Both the position numbers and the translations under genes were made by a program. DNA of 64,000 bases from Trematomus loennbergii (taxonomy: Eukaryota; Chordata; Actinopteri; Perciformes; Nototheniidae): assembly GCA_012861695.1 (NCBI GenBank), contig JAAOOA010000156.1:538489-602488 (forward strand). The letters run 5' to 3'. Of the stretch, positions 45,930 to 57,968 are shown one piece after another. Position 1 is the stretch's first letter; every line of letters starts with the position of its first letter. The notes beneath the pieces were generated by a model. It was given only the letters and a program-made list of their open reading frames with translations, ran no database searches and had not been told where the DNA came from.

Positions 45930-46275
45930 TGCACGAGCAGACTCGCTCGCAGACTCGCAGACTCGCTCGCAGACTCGCAGATTCGCAGACTCGCAGATTC
46001 GCGGATTCGCAAATCCTGACTCGCTGCAACACACAGCGGATCAGACTCGTGCGGACTCGGAGCCGTAACCATATAGCAGCAGATCCAGAGATCCAGCAGA
46101 CTCGTCGTCATGCACGAGTCAACAGCAGACTCAGATTCGCAAATCCTGACTCACTGTTCTGCAACACACAGCGGATCAGACTCGTGCGGACTCAGAGCCG
46201 TATATAGCAGCAGATCCAGAGATCCAGCAGACTCGTCCTCATGCACGAGTCAACAGCAGACTCAGATTTGCCAAA
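45930..46275. repeat. CAGACTCG-type internal repeats of the hAT element
   Basis: Short degenerate repeats (GCAGACTCGCAGATTCGC) are followed by a roughly 115-bp direct repeat (AGCAGCAGATCCAGAGATCC occurs at about 46073 and 46205). The ORFs across it on both strands are repeat artefacts. Confidence 0.75.
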
Positions 46276-46356
46276 TCGCAAAATAACCTTTTTTTGTGAT
46301 CAACATTTTTTATTAAAGCAAAATACACTGTGTAGCGGAGGTTAATATAACGTCAG

Positions 46357-46590
46357 TTTAATAGATAGATAGATAGATAGTACTTTATTGATCCCAAATT
46401 GGGAAATTGTTGTTACAGCAGCATAAAAGGCATTTTACAATAAAACAAAACTACAAAATATACAAGAATAGAAAGAAAAATAAAATAAAATATAAAATAT
46501 AAAATATACATGTCGAAATAGAAAATATACATGCAGATATATATATATATATATACAAATATATATATATATTCAAATATATGGAATAAT
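46357..46590 (-). mobile_element. Non-LTR retroposon tail nested in hAT
   Basis: ATAGATAGATAG followed by TACTTTATTGATCCCAAATT is the reverse complement of the 3' end of a common fish non-LTR element (Rex1/L2-like tail with a TATC-type repeat). After it come A-rich and (TA)n sequences. Only the tail is present. Confidence 0.5.
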
Positions 46591-47212
46591 AATATGCTCG
46601 TGAAATGCATCAACTTTTCGGTTTCACCGATAGGATTTCTACGGTCTTGGTGATGCTGACTCATATGACTCAAATGACTCGTATGATCCGGATCTCTTCA
46701 ATGACTGACTCAGAAGACCCTGAGTCCGTAAAAGGATCCGGATTTGCCATCTCTACTCTCAGTAGAAAGTGACGGAGGTGATTTCAGTTAAGGTGCATTC
46801 AGGCGCAATTCAGTAAAAGTGTGCATTGGGCGAGGAGGCATGTATAACGTCAGCAAGATGTGTTCAATGTAGTACAGTAAAATGCAGTCTTTAGCGAGAA
46901 ATATCAATAAATACAGTTTTATTAAGGAGATGTTTTACTACAACATAAAGTAGATATTAGACAGTATGCAAACGAGATAAAGGAGTGTATATTGAAGTAA
47001 TTAGGATCTGCTGTGTAGAGAATCATGGAATTGTACTGGTATCTAACAATGCCATCCTTATAAATGTATATAAATACAATACCGTTTTAAATGAGACTTG
47101 TGTTTTAATGTTTGATTCCATTAATTGAATTAAATATGTTTTAATGAATTCTACTGAAATTATTGTTACATTGTCATCATGTAACTATTTTGTTCTTTCA
47201 TTTGCCTCACCA

Positions 47213-47277
47213 GAAAACAGTCACACCTCCTCTTGAAGACATTTTGCCTCCTGCTATGGACTTCAGGTTCACATTAG
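47213..47277 (+). other. Candidate 5' exon of the C2H2 gene (B)
   Basis: Identical to 11229-11293 in unit A, with the same splice signals. Confidence 0.3.
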
Positions 47278-47396
47278 GTAAGCCCTTGAGTGTGTCAGAG
47301 TTGTTGTTTCAGAGGTTAATTCAAGACGTGTTATGTTTACATACTAATATAATGAGCATCAGGTAAACGTACCCATTTCTATTTTTTTAATCACAG

Positions 47397-47612
47397 ATGG
47401 GATGGAGATGTAAACTATGCAGCACTAGTGTCACCACTCAAAGTGATATTTTAAAACATTATCGACTCCATCATGGAACCTTTGGACAGAAACGTGCCTT
47501 GCCCTGCATTCATGTAGACTGGCATGCGCTCTCACTTATCAAGATAAAAGTTGAAATAATCGTCTGTTCTTTTTATTCTAGGACCCATGTGCCACTTTAT
47601 ATACATCTCTGA
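47397..47612 (+). pseudogene. C2H2 zinc-finger exon, fish multicopy family (B)
   Basis: Identical in translation to 11413-11628: one complete CKLC...HYRLHH finger and a shortened second finger. The shared defect shows that it predates the duplication. Confidence 0.45.
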
Positions 47613-48348
47613 GCATGAGGTGGGGTTAAAAAGAAGTAGTTGGACATTTTATGAACTATATCAATATCATGACTATTTGGTTCATTTTCTTGCAAACCAG
47701 CCTTTTTTGATGGCTTAAACCCCTTGTAATGCATGTGAATAGCACCTCTGTTGTCTGTTAACAGCTAATGTAAACTGTTTTCAAGACGGATTTGATTTTT
47801 GTTTTGAGGAAAACACATGGTGTGTCCTGATTTGTACTCAATTTAGTGTTTTATTTGTATTTACAGGGAACAGCAGAGGTCGAAGTGCAACAGGCTCGTG
47901 ATGCACAGCATGAAGTGATACGTTGCCCAAGAGCCAGATGCAGTTATAACCATCAAGTAATAACCATGTGTCTCCATGTATGTTAATGTGTTGTGCTTTT
48001 AAACAAACTTGTTACTCTTTTATGACAACTGTTTTGAAATAATCACATTTTAATAAAATGTATTAACATGTCCATAATGTTCCCTTTTTTAATTTATGTG
48101 TTTAATCTGCAATGTTTCAATGCTATCAAATATTTAAAGGGTTGGATTGAAATCAGGAAGAGTTTGTCGTATATAGGTTCCGGCAACTCAATTGTGTTTT
48201 ATAATTTACTTTATTCTCGTGTGGTTCTTAGCAGATTGTTATTTGCATTGGTTACACTTAATATCTGGGCTTTTAATTGTAGGCTCATCTCATCTTTTCA
48301 TATGCAGAAAAAATCACATTAGTGAGTTTACCCAACTCCTATAATTGC

Positions 48349-49150
48349 TTGGAACCACTTGACACATATTTTTTAAGTTTTAGCAAAGTAACACATTCTT
48401 GAGTAGAGAAAACTAAAAAAAAGTACATTTCACCAACTCAAAAATTGCAAAAGTTGACTAAACTCTTAAAATTGCTTGGAATCGCTTGACACATATTTTT
48501 TAAGTTTTAGCAAAGTAACACATTCTTGAGTAGAGGAAAACTAAAAAAAGTACATTTCACCAACTCAAAAATTGCAAAAGTTGACTAAACTCTTAAAATT
48601 GCTTGGAATCGCTTGACACATATTTTTTAAGTTTTAGCAAAGTAACACATTCTTGAGTAGAGGAAAACTAAAAAAAGTACATTTCACCAACTCAAAAATT
48701 GCAAAAGTTGACTAAACTCTTAAAATTGCTTGGAATCGCTTGACACATATTTTTTAAGTTTTACCAAAGTAACACATTCTTGAGTAGAGGAAAACTAAAA
48801 AAAGTACATTTCACCAACTCAAAAATTGCAAAAGTTGACTTAACTCTTAAAATTGCTTGGAATCGCTTGACACATATTTTTAAGTTTTAGCAAAGTAACA
48901 CATTCTTGAGTAGAGGAAAACTAAAAAAAGTACATTTCACCAACTCAAAAATTGCAAAAGTTGACTAAACTCTTAAAATTGCTGGAATCGCTTGACACAT
49001 ATTTTAAGTTTTAGCAAAGTAACACATTCTTGAGTAGAGGAAAACTAAAAAAAGTACATTTCACCAACTCAAAAATTGCAAAAGTTGACTAAACTCTTAA
49101 AATTGCTTGGAATCGCTTGACACATATTTTTTAAGTTTTACCAAAGCAAC
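48349..49150. repeat. ~125-bp satellite array, seven heads (B)
   Basis: Heads of the type GCTTGGAATCGCTTGACACA occur at about 48349, 48473, 48600, 48727, 48856, 48980 and 49104. Units are almost identical to each other apart from one-base indels in T runs. Unit A has only two heads, so the array expanded after duplication. No coding potential is seen. Confidence 0.9.
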
Positions 49151-49374
49151 AGTTTTTACAGTGAGGAGCTTGAGTGCTAACAGCTGATGTTGTTTTTCTG
49201 TGGTTCTCATTGAAGATGACGTCACGGCTCCGCCTACACTGCGTCACTATAGATACTGCCCCAGCTACTAAACTGTAATGGAAACATAGCATAAATGAGC
49301 CAGTCCTAACAAGGCCTAACGAGGCCCATACCGAGCGAGGTCGAGCGAGGTCCTGTAGTGGAAATGCGCCATAA

Positions 49375-50162
49375 ATGTACTTACAACACAAGTGAAAACA
49401 CCTGTAAGTTCACCAAGTGTGTTTTACAGGGATACATGATACACAAAAAGATCAATTAAAGGAGACGTTATTTGGTGAGCCTGTATATCTCTGTCTGACT
49501 TAAATAAATAAAAAGTCACTAAGTTATGTTTTAGTTTGTGCTGAATGAATGAGAAAGGAGTGAACTTTATAAACCAAGAGAAAGAGTCTCTGTATTAATA
49601 TTTAACATTTAGCACTCAGGACTCATAAACTTCTAAAAGTCTTACATGCGATTAAACACTAACAAATACCAAGCTCATCTCATGACATTAATGTGTGTGT
49701 TCATATTAAGTTCACAACTTTATAGCAATGGGTGTTATTTTACTTATATAAACGAACAAACAGCAGGTAAATATCACCTTTAATAAGTCAAGGGTAATTT
49801 CAAATTGACTAGAAGTCACTGCAAGTTTACAATTCTCTTTGGCGCCCCCTACTGCTGATACCAACACTGGAGGAGAGACAGGCACAACTTTGGGAGTTCA
49901 GCCTTTGCAGACAAACCTATAACACATGAAAGGGAAAACCCCCAAAAGCACAACAGGACCCTTTTAACACCAACTTTAAAGTTTCTTCTTAACTTATACA
50001 CCAACAACTTAAAGAAAAGGCTCAGGCATGTAAAATGTACCACTTAAAAACTTTCTCCAAACAAATGATGGCTCTTCTATTTTATTCCAGGCACTTTCAT
50101 ATTTTAAACTAAAGCACTTCTTTGATAAAAGGCCGTTGGCGTCTTCCTTTAGTAATAATCCA
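49375..50162. other. Intergenic DNA (B)
   Basis: The counterpart of 12758-13542. No gene is seen. Confidence 0.55.
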
Positions 50163-50166
50163 TTAA

Positions 50167-50411
50167 AGTGGACCTATCATGCTATATTTAAATGATATAT
50201 TGTAGGGCCATACCTATATAAGGTATATTTATACGTTTCTGTTTTCAAAATACCAAACAGATCATGCATTTTAGCCATGCCTGTTTATTGGGTATGGAGG
50301 ACAACAGAGAGGGTTGTGTTTTCTGACACTTGGTGAGTTCCCTGGAACACCGGGGACACATATTCATGTATAAAAGACGTACAAAAGTGCATTTTGCATG
50401 ATAGGTCCCAT
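50167..50411 (+). mobile_element. piggyBac-type MITE, short version (B)
   Basis: The duplicate of 13547-13791, flanked by TTAA. Confidence 0.8.
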
Positions 50412-50415
50412 TTAA

Positions 50416-50995
50416 GGTCTGAAACATTTGAGTACTTCTTCAAGACAGGGTTGTCAAAACAAACCTGAAGCTAATAAAAGCAACAGGTCAGACCTCCACT
50501 GCCACCTACTGGTTTTATTTGGGACAAGCAATTTCATTCCTGTTAAAAAGTCCATAAGAATTACAGTTCAACAGATGCATGGTGTATTCTGCTGACAACG
50601 TGCTGAAAGCCACTACACTTAAAGTACATTAAAAAAACATTCTCCATATGCGATATACATAATTAAATATACAGTATGACATTAGATTGTTAATTGCTGC
50701 ATCAAGCAGGTTGTAACGGTTGTAGATAAACACAGTTTTGATACACTTTACGATATTTAGAACGTCTTGTGATATATATTGTATACTTTTACTTTGTTGT
50801 TCCTTAAACAGTTAGTCCACTCATTTAATTTTTACATCAAGTTCATCACGTTTTTAAATTTCTCTTTTAAATATAGTGAAGTACAAGCATCAATATATGT
50901 ACTAAATTACAATACTTGAGTAATTGTACTACTTAGTTACTTTCCAACACTGCAAATATATAATCCTGGCTCATAACACAATGAACTGTGAATGA
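50416..50995. other. Intergenic DNA (B)
   Basis: The counterpart of 13796-14372. No gene is seen. Confidence 0.55.
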
Positions 50996-51162
50996 TTAGC
51001 GCTGATTGTGGTCTTCAGACTTCAGTTCAGAGTTGGGTGGTCTTCGAGCGCCACCCGGTGATACATTCTTATGTTTGCTTTTGCGTTTGACTCTCTTCCT
51101 CATTTTTTTGTTAGCTTGACATTTTAAAAACAGTCGTGGTGGAGTCAGGCTTTCATTTGTAC
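50996..51162 (-). pseudogene. Possible terminal coding exon, basic tail (B)
   Basis: The same acceptor and frame as 14373-14539, ending in TAA at 50996-50998. Confidence 0.3.
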
Positions 51163-51411
51163 CTGGAGACATAAAACAACCTAGTTGTGTCAGTTACACG
51201 TTTAATAAGGTACTTATTAAATATGTGTCTCTATTAAAAAAAGAAAAATGTCATTGCCACCACAAAACTCACTGTTTTGTTTTCTCAAGTTCAGGCACAT
51301 GTGGCTTTTGTAGAAAGCGGTGACTTCATTCTAGCTCCACTTTACTCCAACAGAATATCTTTAATTTGCCGTTTGTCATCTAATCCTCTCCAGGTTGTGC
51401 CGTTGTCTCAC

Positions 51412-51761
51412 CTGTCGTCCTCCAGCTGGATCTCCATAGCATCACAGAAGAAGTCGTGAACTTTCTCTTATTCCCTCTCTCTCATCTGAGTCAAGTTGGG
51501 GTCGTAGTCCAAGCGTCAAACTGCGGTACATGCAGGTCTGAGGAGTGACACTCTGCGAGGTCTCGAACCGGGTCAGAGTCAGGACGGATCTTCATGCAGC
51601 GGCTAGAGTTGTGTGGGAGTACGATCCGGAGTGAGAGAAACGCTTCCCGCACTTTTCGCACTGAAAGGGTTTGTCCCCGGAGTGCAGCCTCGCGTGTTCG
51701 ATCAGGTGGTGTTGGTGTTTGAAGGCCTTCTTGCAGACTTTGCATTCAAATGGTCGTTTTC
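51412..51761 (-). pseudogene. ZEB-like C2H2 zinc-finger exon, frameshifted (B)
   Basis: The copy of 14786-15137. One base is missing inside the second finger (gttgtgtggg here, gttgtgttggg in A), so the SGSYSQH segment is out of frame. It also has one A fewer directly after the acceptor, which sets the entry phase differently from A. The downstream stop is the same. Confidence 0.5.
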
Positions 51762-52652
51762 CTGAAAATAGTAGAACAGAGAGTCAGACTCATACTGCGC
51801 CTGTTGAAAAACAACACCAACAAAACTGAGACAAAATTAAGTAGTAGAGTAAACACCTCAACTAAAACTGAACACGATAAGATAGGAGACTTCTACCCAA
51901 ACTTGTGTTCATTTAGATTTCCCCAGAAATTATTCAAACATTAAAAAACTGAAACAATTACCTGACACACTCATTAGTTGATTGACAGAAAAATAACTGT
52001 TCAATGAGAGCTTTTGTACATTTTTATTTAGGTTTTGGCATGTTGGCCATATGAAAACATGTTTTTTTCCCTTGTGTTATGTTCACATTTCGCACCCTTT
52101 GGTAATGTTCAAATTGACCCGAACATATTTCAGGGTTTAAAAAAAATACAGAACTAAATTCAACATGCACAATTCCTTTATATATTGCCTTTAACTCATT
52201 CCTCAACAATATACAATATATGATTCGTTTTTGAAAATACTCTTTGCTAGATCAAATTTAACAATGGAAGTGTCCATCGTTTTTTGTGATAAAAATGTAA
52301 TTTATGTTAAAAAAAATACACTGTAATAAAAACTAGGTTTCAATTGTGCTCATGCTTTTCTAGGACAAATGGAAATGAAACCTTTTTTCATTAATGTTTA
52401 TTATTTTTAATCTGTCATATAATAATCAAAGCTCTGAAGGAAATAAAGAAATTTAACAGCAATTGAAACACAAGAACCACACATCCAAAAGTATTTGGCT
52501 GTGAAATATATAGAGATGATGAAACATCCATATCAATGACATAGAACAGATATAAACACAAAGCAAATAAAAACAATTAACAGTCACTATTCATAAAATA
52601 CAGTATATCCGAAAAATATATTGATGAAGTGACCTGCAGAACATCATGTGAG

Positions 52653-52792
52653 TCAATGGGCAAGTCCGTTTAGGAAACACATGATGTACAGTATAGCACA
52701 GATGTACTTGTTGCAGTTGCTGCATGTAGTCTGTGTCTTGGAGTCCTTTGAGGGTCCACAGACCTCACAGCGCTTCCTCCACAGGGTGCAAT
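52653..52792 (-). pseudogene. piggyBac transposase C-terminal Cys-rich domain (B)
   Basis: The same cysteine spacing as in unit A, preceded by the same acceptor-like sequence. The stop is at 52653-52655. Confidence 0.65.
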
Positions 52793-52857
52793 CTAGAACA
52801 GTAAAATATGTATTAGTTCAGAAATTGTTTTCACCACATCTCCTAACACTGGAAAAA

Positions 52858-52858
<1 letters not shown>

Positions 52859-52924
<66 letters not shown>
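52859..52924. repeat. (CA)n microsatellite (B)
   Basis: A pure CA run of about 32 units inside the piggyBac element. Confidence 0.95.
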
Positions 52925-52926
<2 letters not shown>

Positions 52927-52929
52927 ACT

Positions 52930-53208
52930 TCAGGCACTTCTTGTGGCTGGCTGTGGGGGTCCTTCAGCGGCTGGCTGTGGGGGTCTTCCAACAGCTGGCT
53001 CTGAGTCAAGTTCATCTTCCAATTGGCTGTCAAATTCTGAGTTTACCTCCACATTATCCTCATCTTCAGAAATGTCTTCCTGTTCCACTTCACCGTGTTC
53101 TTCAAATGCATTCCACTCACTCTCATCCATTATTAGCTCCAAGGCTCTCTGAGCAGAATATCTTTTGGCCATTTTGCTGGTAGATAATTGTAGTTCTGCA
53201 CTATACAC
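52930..53208 (-). pseudogene. piggyBac transposase N-terminal fragment (B)
   Basis: Identical in translation to the fragment at 16335-16613, ending at the same TGA beside the GTAAGT donor-like site. Confidence 0.6.
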
Positions 53209-53406
53209 TGTAATGTGAGGTTATGTCTCTGTTTAGTCCCTCCTCCGGCGTGCAGGTGCGAGGGGCACAGTGCGAGAAAATGTAAAATGTTTATACATTT
53301 CTGGAAGATCTAAAATGTTTATAATGTTTTAGGATAGTTTTGTGTACACACTACACAGGGGAAAGATCAAGGGAAAACAGGATCAAACAGCTTCTCTAGC
53401 ATACAA

Positions 53407-53411
53407 TTGTG

Positions 53412-53499
<88 letters not shown>

Positions 53500-53525
53500 T
53501 GCGTGCGTGGTGTGCGTGCGTGTGT
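53407..53525. repeat. (TG)n / (CGTG)n microsatellite (B)
   Basis: A TG run followed by a GTGC tetramer run, shorter and purer than in A. Confidence 0.95.
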
Positions 53526-53778
53526 TTCTGTGTGTTTTTCTCTGTCTGTCCTGGTATTGTATCCGGGTCAGATTGACCCGAACCTCTTATGAAGGACATA
53601 AATGCGGGTGGGCATTTTTTCATAAGTGGAAAAAAATAAAAACAATTCCACATGTCCTTCACAATAAATAAGACCCGGCCATTGAGTTTCAGGTTGAACG
53701 AAAATATCCTTATATTTTTTTTTATTCATTGAAAATGGAAATCGGGTCAATTTGACCCGAACACCACACAAGGGTTAA

Positions 53779-55451
53779 TGTATACACATCCTGCTATAGA
53801 TGAAAAAAAAGATTCATGGCTTTGCTAAAAAGAACCCTCTTTCCCCTTGATGCTGTTCTGAAACACAGCGTCTGTGTTTGACCATTGCATACTACGTTGC
53901 CAATACGTGTGATGAGACTTTTGTTCTTGCATGAATCGAGACACTGTTCTCCTACCTCATGTTGTGATATAAAAATATGTTTTTTAAGCAGAAGACACTG
54001 CATCTCTAACTGTTTATCATCATTGATATTTAGTAAATTACATACCTGTAAATGCTTTTAGCTAATACCTCAGTTGTGTTTGTTTTTTCCTTCTGTTTTT
54101 GCCCTTCCCTGATTTCAGATCTTGTAAATATTCCCTGTAAAGACAATGAACTTGGATCAAATTCAAGTAAAGTTCTGTAGTGTCAAACCAGAGTTGTCTT
54201 TTGCCTTTTTGATGCACATTTCTGTCCTCCTCGTCACTTCCTTATTGACTAAAGATTCACACATTTGCACCAAATTCATATTGAAAATCATCAGCAAGCT
54301 TCTGATGTGGTTTTAACTTCAGTAGTTTTGTACATATCGTCTCTACAGCTGATAATGGAGATTTATAGTCAACAACAGTATGGACACACTGAAGCCAGTG
54401 AGTGGCACTCAAGTTATAATAAATAAATCCCTGTCTCTTGAAATAATAATGTGTAGAATTGAAAGAGCTCAATTAAATGAATCAGTCTCTGATCAACAGA
54501 AAATTTCTTACTTCAAACAAATAACATTTTCTGGTTTCAGCCTCTCAAATATTGTTTTAGTGTCATAATTATGCAATTAAATTGATATTTTGACTCCATG
54601 ATCAATACATTAATGATAATTTGACAGAGGAATCAATAATTACAACAATATTGTATATCTGAGCGGTTTTGGAAGAAGTATGCAAATAAGTAAATGTAGC
54701 AAAATCAAAGTGTAGAAATACACTTGTAGGTATTAATAATTAAAATTAGAATATACTTAGTATATATTACAGCATACTTGTGTATTATAATTAGTGATGC
54801 ATTCATGTGTTCATCACTTTAATGTTGCAGCTAGTGAAGGTGGGCCTGGTTTTGAAAATCATCTTGTGATGCAATCACACCAGACTTCCTCACACATCTC
54901 CTTCTGGCGCCCTCGCTTGGACCACACCCATCTTTAAAATCAACCTTCTAATCTCATTTTAACATCTGCAAAGTTGCATGACTGCATCTTGCACAATTGC
55001 AAAATTGGAGTGACAAAATGTGTCAGCTGACAATATGGAGAGGTCCTCAAATCCTCCTCTATTCTAGTTTCCGATACAGTAGAAGCTTCCAGAAGCCCAT
55101 TCTGCCACGAAACGCTAACGGACTAACTATGTTAAACAATGGCAGCATCCCACCCACACTGATTCAATAGACATGGACAATTCTTATTTTAACAAACAAT
55201 TCATCCTTTCATTAATCACTTTATTAGCTGTTTATAAAATGCATTCAAAACATTTAGTATTCAAAATCAATTAAAGCCAGGGGCTAAGCAAAGTCTTTAG
55301 GATTCATTAATGGATATCTCGGAACAATACCATCTTGTTATTGTTATTATTATAGCCAAAGTAGTGGTCTGACCAAACAGGTCCACATTGAGGTCTCAAG
55401 AGTTAAGTCCACATCTTCCAACACAAGACCTTTTTGTGTTTACCTGTGTGG
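53779..55451. other. Intergenic DNA downstream of GPR160 (B)
   Basis: The counterpart of 17213-18842. A candidate poly(A) signal (AATAAA, minus) is at 55220-55225. No other gene is supported. Confidence 0.5.
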
Positions 55452-56327
55452 TCAGGCTCTGTCCTCCGAAGCCAGGCTAAATGTAAATCTCCACTCACAG
55501 AAGCTGTCGGGGGGCACGGCCCCCCAGCCCTGCCCCAGCTGCGAGGCGGGACAGACTGCACATAAAACCACTGCTATCAGGAGGCTGTTGAGGAAGCAGA
55601 GCCAGGCGCCGCTCAGGCCCAGGTAGGCAGGGATTCCCACAAGCAGCAGGAGGAGCACGGCCAGGATCACCAGGAACAGAGCCCATGTGTTCAGAAATAT
55701 ATGCAGGGTCTGGAGAACAAAACTTCTTCTGGAGAGAGCTCTACTTTGGTCTGTAGTTTGATCTTTTAAAGGAGAATGTTTTAATGTCAGGCATCCAGCA
55801 TGCAACGCTGCACAGCCCAAAATCAGGAGGAGAGACGTAGCAATGTGCAGGATCTGAGAGGTGTGGAAGACCCAGCACTGGTGGATCTGGATGTGAAACA
55901 CTTCCTCTATGACGGGCCTGAAGTCAGACAGCAGGAAGACGTAGAGAGCAGAGAGGATCCACAGCAGGCCGCTCACAAAGAGGCTCAACCTGCTGGAGGC
56001 CTGCCACCTCCGAGTGATGGAGAAGAAATGGTCCAAACCGGCCAGGACTACGACCGGCCACTGCAGAGCGCTGTAGACTTCTCCAAGGATCTGAACCAGC
56101 AGACACACATGGTACCGGGTCAGCTTTAAGCCCAGCAGGTGTCCCTCAGCCTGGAGGTGCAGGGCGGTGATGGAGAGGGTCAGGAGTGTGTCGGCAACAG
56201 CCAGGGACACACTGAAAACTCCCAGGAAGCTTCGGCAGATGTGTTTCCTCTGGAAGAACACCAGCGCCCAGTTGAGAAGACATTTTCCTCCCAGGCCCCG
56301 CAGGATGGAGGCGATGGGGACGTTCAT
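55452..56327 (-). CDS. gpr160: G protein-coupled receptor 160, copy B, intact
   Basis: The 291-codon ORF encodes an orphan class A-like receptor of the plasma membrane. Approximate helices: 1 at 5-26, 2 at 34-58, 3 at 72-100, 4 at 114-134, 5 at 153-179, 6 at 203-236, 7 at 240-261. Cys75 and Cys151 could form the usual extracellular disulfide. GPR160 features seen are KLTRYHVCLLVQI, a missing DRY motif, VGIPAYLGLSGAWLCFLN, and the tail PPDSFCEWRF, which parallels the PxDxFxxW ending of mammalian GPR160. The first Met leaves nearly no N-terminal ectodomain, and stops lie upstream in frame, so a short upstream exon or another start is possible. The ligand is unsettled. The coding region lies in one exon, as in other vertebrates. 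Confidence 0.9.
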   Translation of the reverse strand: MNVPIASILRGLGGKCLLNWALVFFQRKHICRSFLGVFSVSLAVADTLLTLSITALHLQAEGHLLGLKLTRYHVCLLVQILGEVYSALQWPVVVLAGLDHFFSITRRWQASSRLSLFVSGLLWILSALYVFLLSDFRPVIEEVFHIQIHQCWVFHTSQILHIATSLLLILGCAALHAGCLTLKHSPLKDQTTDQSRALSRRSFVLQTLHIFLNTWALFLVILAVLLLLLVGIPAYLGLSGAWLCFLNSLLIAVVLCAVCPASQLGQGWGAVPPDSFCEWRFTFSLASEDRA

Positions 56328-56762
56328 TGTGTTTTCAACCAGAGGTGCAGCAGGTACCGAGGGTCATTATGGAGGGACACTCTGCTGCTGCAGGTGGAAA
56401 CATAATTTAAATGTATTACAAATCTTACACATTTCTTCTTCTAATTTCGAATCTTAAAGAACCAGTATATAGGATTTATTCCTTTATTTCATTGGAATTT
56501 TACCAAATGATATTGTTATAGGGCAACATTAATTATAATAACAAACATATCCAAGGCATAAGAAAAAAAGGTAAAGAAAATGATAAGCATCAATTCAAAG
56601 GATATATTTAACAGATAACTAATATGTACATAATTGTCACATCTAACCTGTAATTTTTGTTAGGAAAGGACATGCCTGAAAGACACAATTCAACATGTTC
56701 TCCTTCTCTGAGGGTCAAGAAGAACATCCAAGAGGAAAATAAAAAGCTGATTTTAAGACCAG
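56328..56762. other. 5' flank of GPR160 (B)
   Basis: The counterpart of 19767-20201, AT-rich with a possible 5' UTR splice acceptor near 56392. No other feature is seen. Confidence 0.4.
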
Positions 56763-57968
56763 AGGCCTGTACTACGAAGCTGGATTTTCGCTTAGCCGGC
56801 TAAATTCAGGGAAATCTCGGGCTTTCCGGTCCTACGACGCTGGTTCTCTTTTTAGCAGGCTAGATTTCCATGGTAACTTATGCTGAGCGGCAAACCTGGG
56901 GGCTATACTACGAATCAAGATTTTCGTTTAGCAAGCTAACTTCAGGGGTTTCCGGTCCTACGAAGCTGGTTCACTTTTTAGCGGGCTAGATAACTTATTC
57001 TGAACGGCTATCCTCCGGAGCAGGATAGGTTCCAGGATAAAAGCACTGCCTGCTGACCAATCAGAGCTCAGTGTGCGGAGTTTAAAGCGATCAATTCATA
57101 TGACAGGAGGAGAAAGGAAATACAGTTTAAACTGCCGTTGCAGGAAAGACGACCGGCCAAAATCAACTGACTGTGTGAACGTGAAAATGAATAGAATATC
57201 CCCTCCCATCTTCAGAGCAATCTGACTATTATAACATTAGCGTTAAGAAAGCTTACTTAAATATCTGCCACAACATAAGTAACCGGATCAAAGTAACATT
57301 AAGTACAGTCCGCGGCACTGTGAGTGCAGACGTTGATGTGTCCCATTATCATTCATATCATATCACATCATAACGTATCATATATTTCCTTATCTGAGTC
57401 AGCTTCTTGAGCCGTATCTGGCCGTGCAACACTCACAGTGTCACATAGCCTACTGTATGCAGAAGTATTATTTTAAGCAACACATTAAATTGACGAAACA
57501 CTCGAGTCAAATTCTCCTAATTAAAGTCAGATCCACTCGTGTCTTGGACGGGGCAGTGATTTCATAAACCTGTTAATGTACGCATTCAAACACTTTTTCT
57601 TTTACCAGCTGTATTCACCTTGCAGGTGCAGCTATGTGGCTTTTATCCTGGGTAAAGTGTTTAAGTCATGGATGTTTAAAGTTTAACTTCCTCATATTTG
57701 ACTAATATTAAAGTTCACTTTTCATTCAGGAAGTATGACGCTGCGCTGTCAGTACGCTTCTCCGTGTTTGAGATTGGTCGAATGCTCCAAATACCACCCC
57801 TTTCATGTGAACGCGCACCTAACTAGATAGGACACGGCGGCTTGAGCGATCCACTTGATATCCAGCGTCGTAGTACAGTTTAGCGCCAGCGCGTATGTTT
57901 TGGATTACGCCAACCGGCTAACTCCAACATATCCAGGTTAAATTGAACCAGCTTCGTAGTACAGGCCT
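56763..57968 (+). mobile_element. TIR element AGGCCTGTACTACGAAGCTG, copy B (uninterrupted)
   Basis: The 1.2-kb element has perfect terminal inverted repeats, CAG on both sides, and no ORF of note. It retains the empty TA site (57304-57305) at which the pogo element sits in unit A. Confidence 0.7.

Larger units (their letters stand above)
45520..46755. mobile_element. hAT-type non-autonomous element (B only)
   Basis: The ends TAGAGATGGGC...GCCATCTCTA are inverted repeats. The target CTCTCAGT is duplicated exactly on both sides (45512-45519, 46756-46763) and present once in unit A (10772-10779). An 8-bp duplication is diagnostic of hAT transposition. The interior holds repeats of the type CAGACTCGCAGATTCG and GGATCCGGAT but no transposase. 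Confidence 0.9.
44785..49371 (+). mobile_element. Harbinger-like element, copy B (with nested hAT and satellite)
   Basis: The same ends as 10044-12754, flanked by TAA at 44782-44784 and 49372-49374. It is 1.9 kb longer than A because of the hAT insertion and the expanded tandem array. Confidence 0.4.
52069..53774 (-). mobile_element. Non-autonomous piggyBac element (B)
   Basis: The duplicate of 15443-17208, with TTAA after its right end (53775-53778). The (CA)n and (TG)n tracts are shorter. The C-terminal transposase piece is at 52653-52792 and the N-terminal one at 52930-53208. Confidence 0.75.

Noticed and set aside
45797..46207. ORFs of about 60-107 codons with RIRESA and ADSQT repeats
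   Set aside because: They are translations of CAGACTCG-type repeats inside the non-autonomous hAT element.
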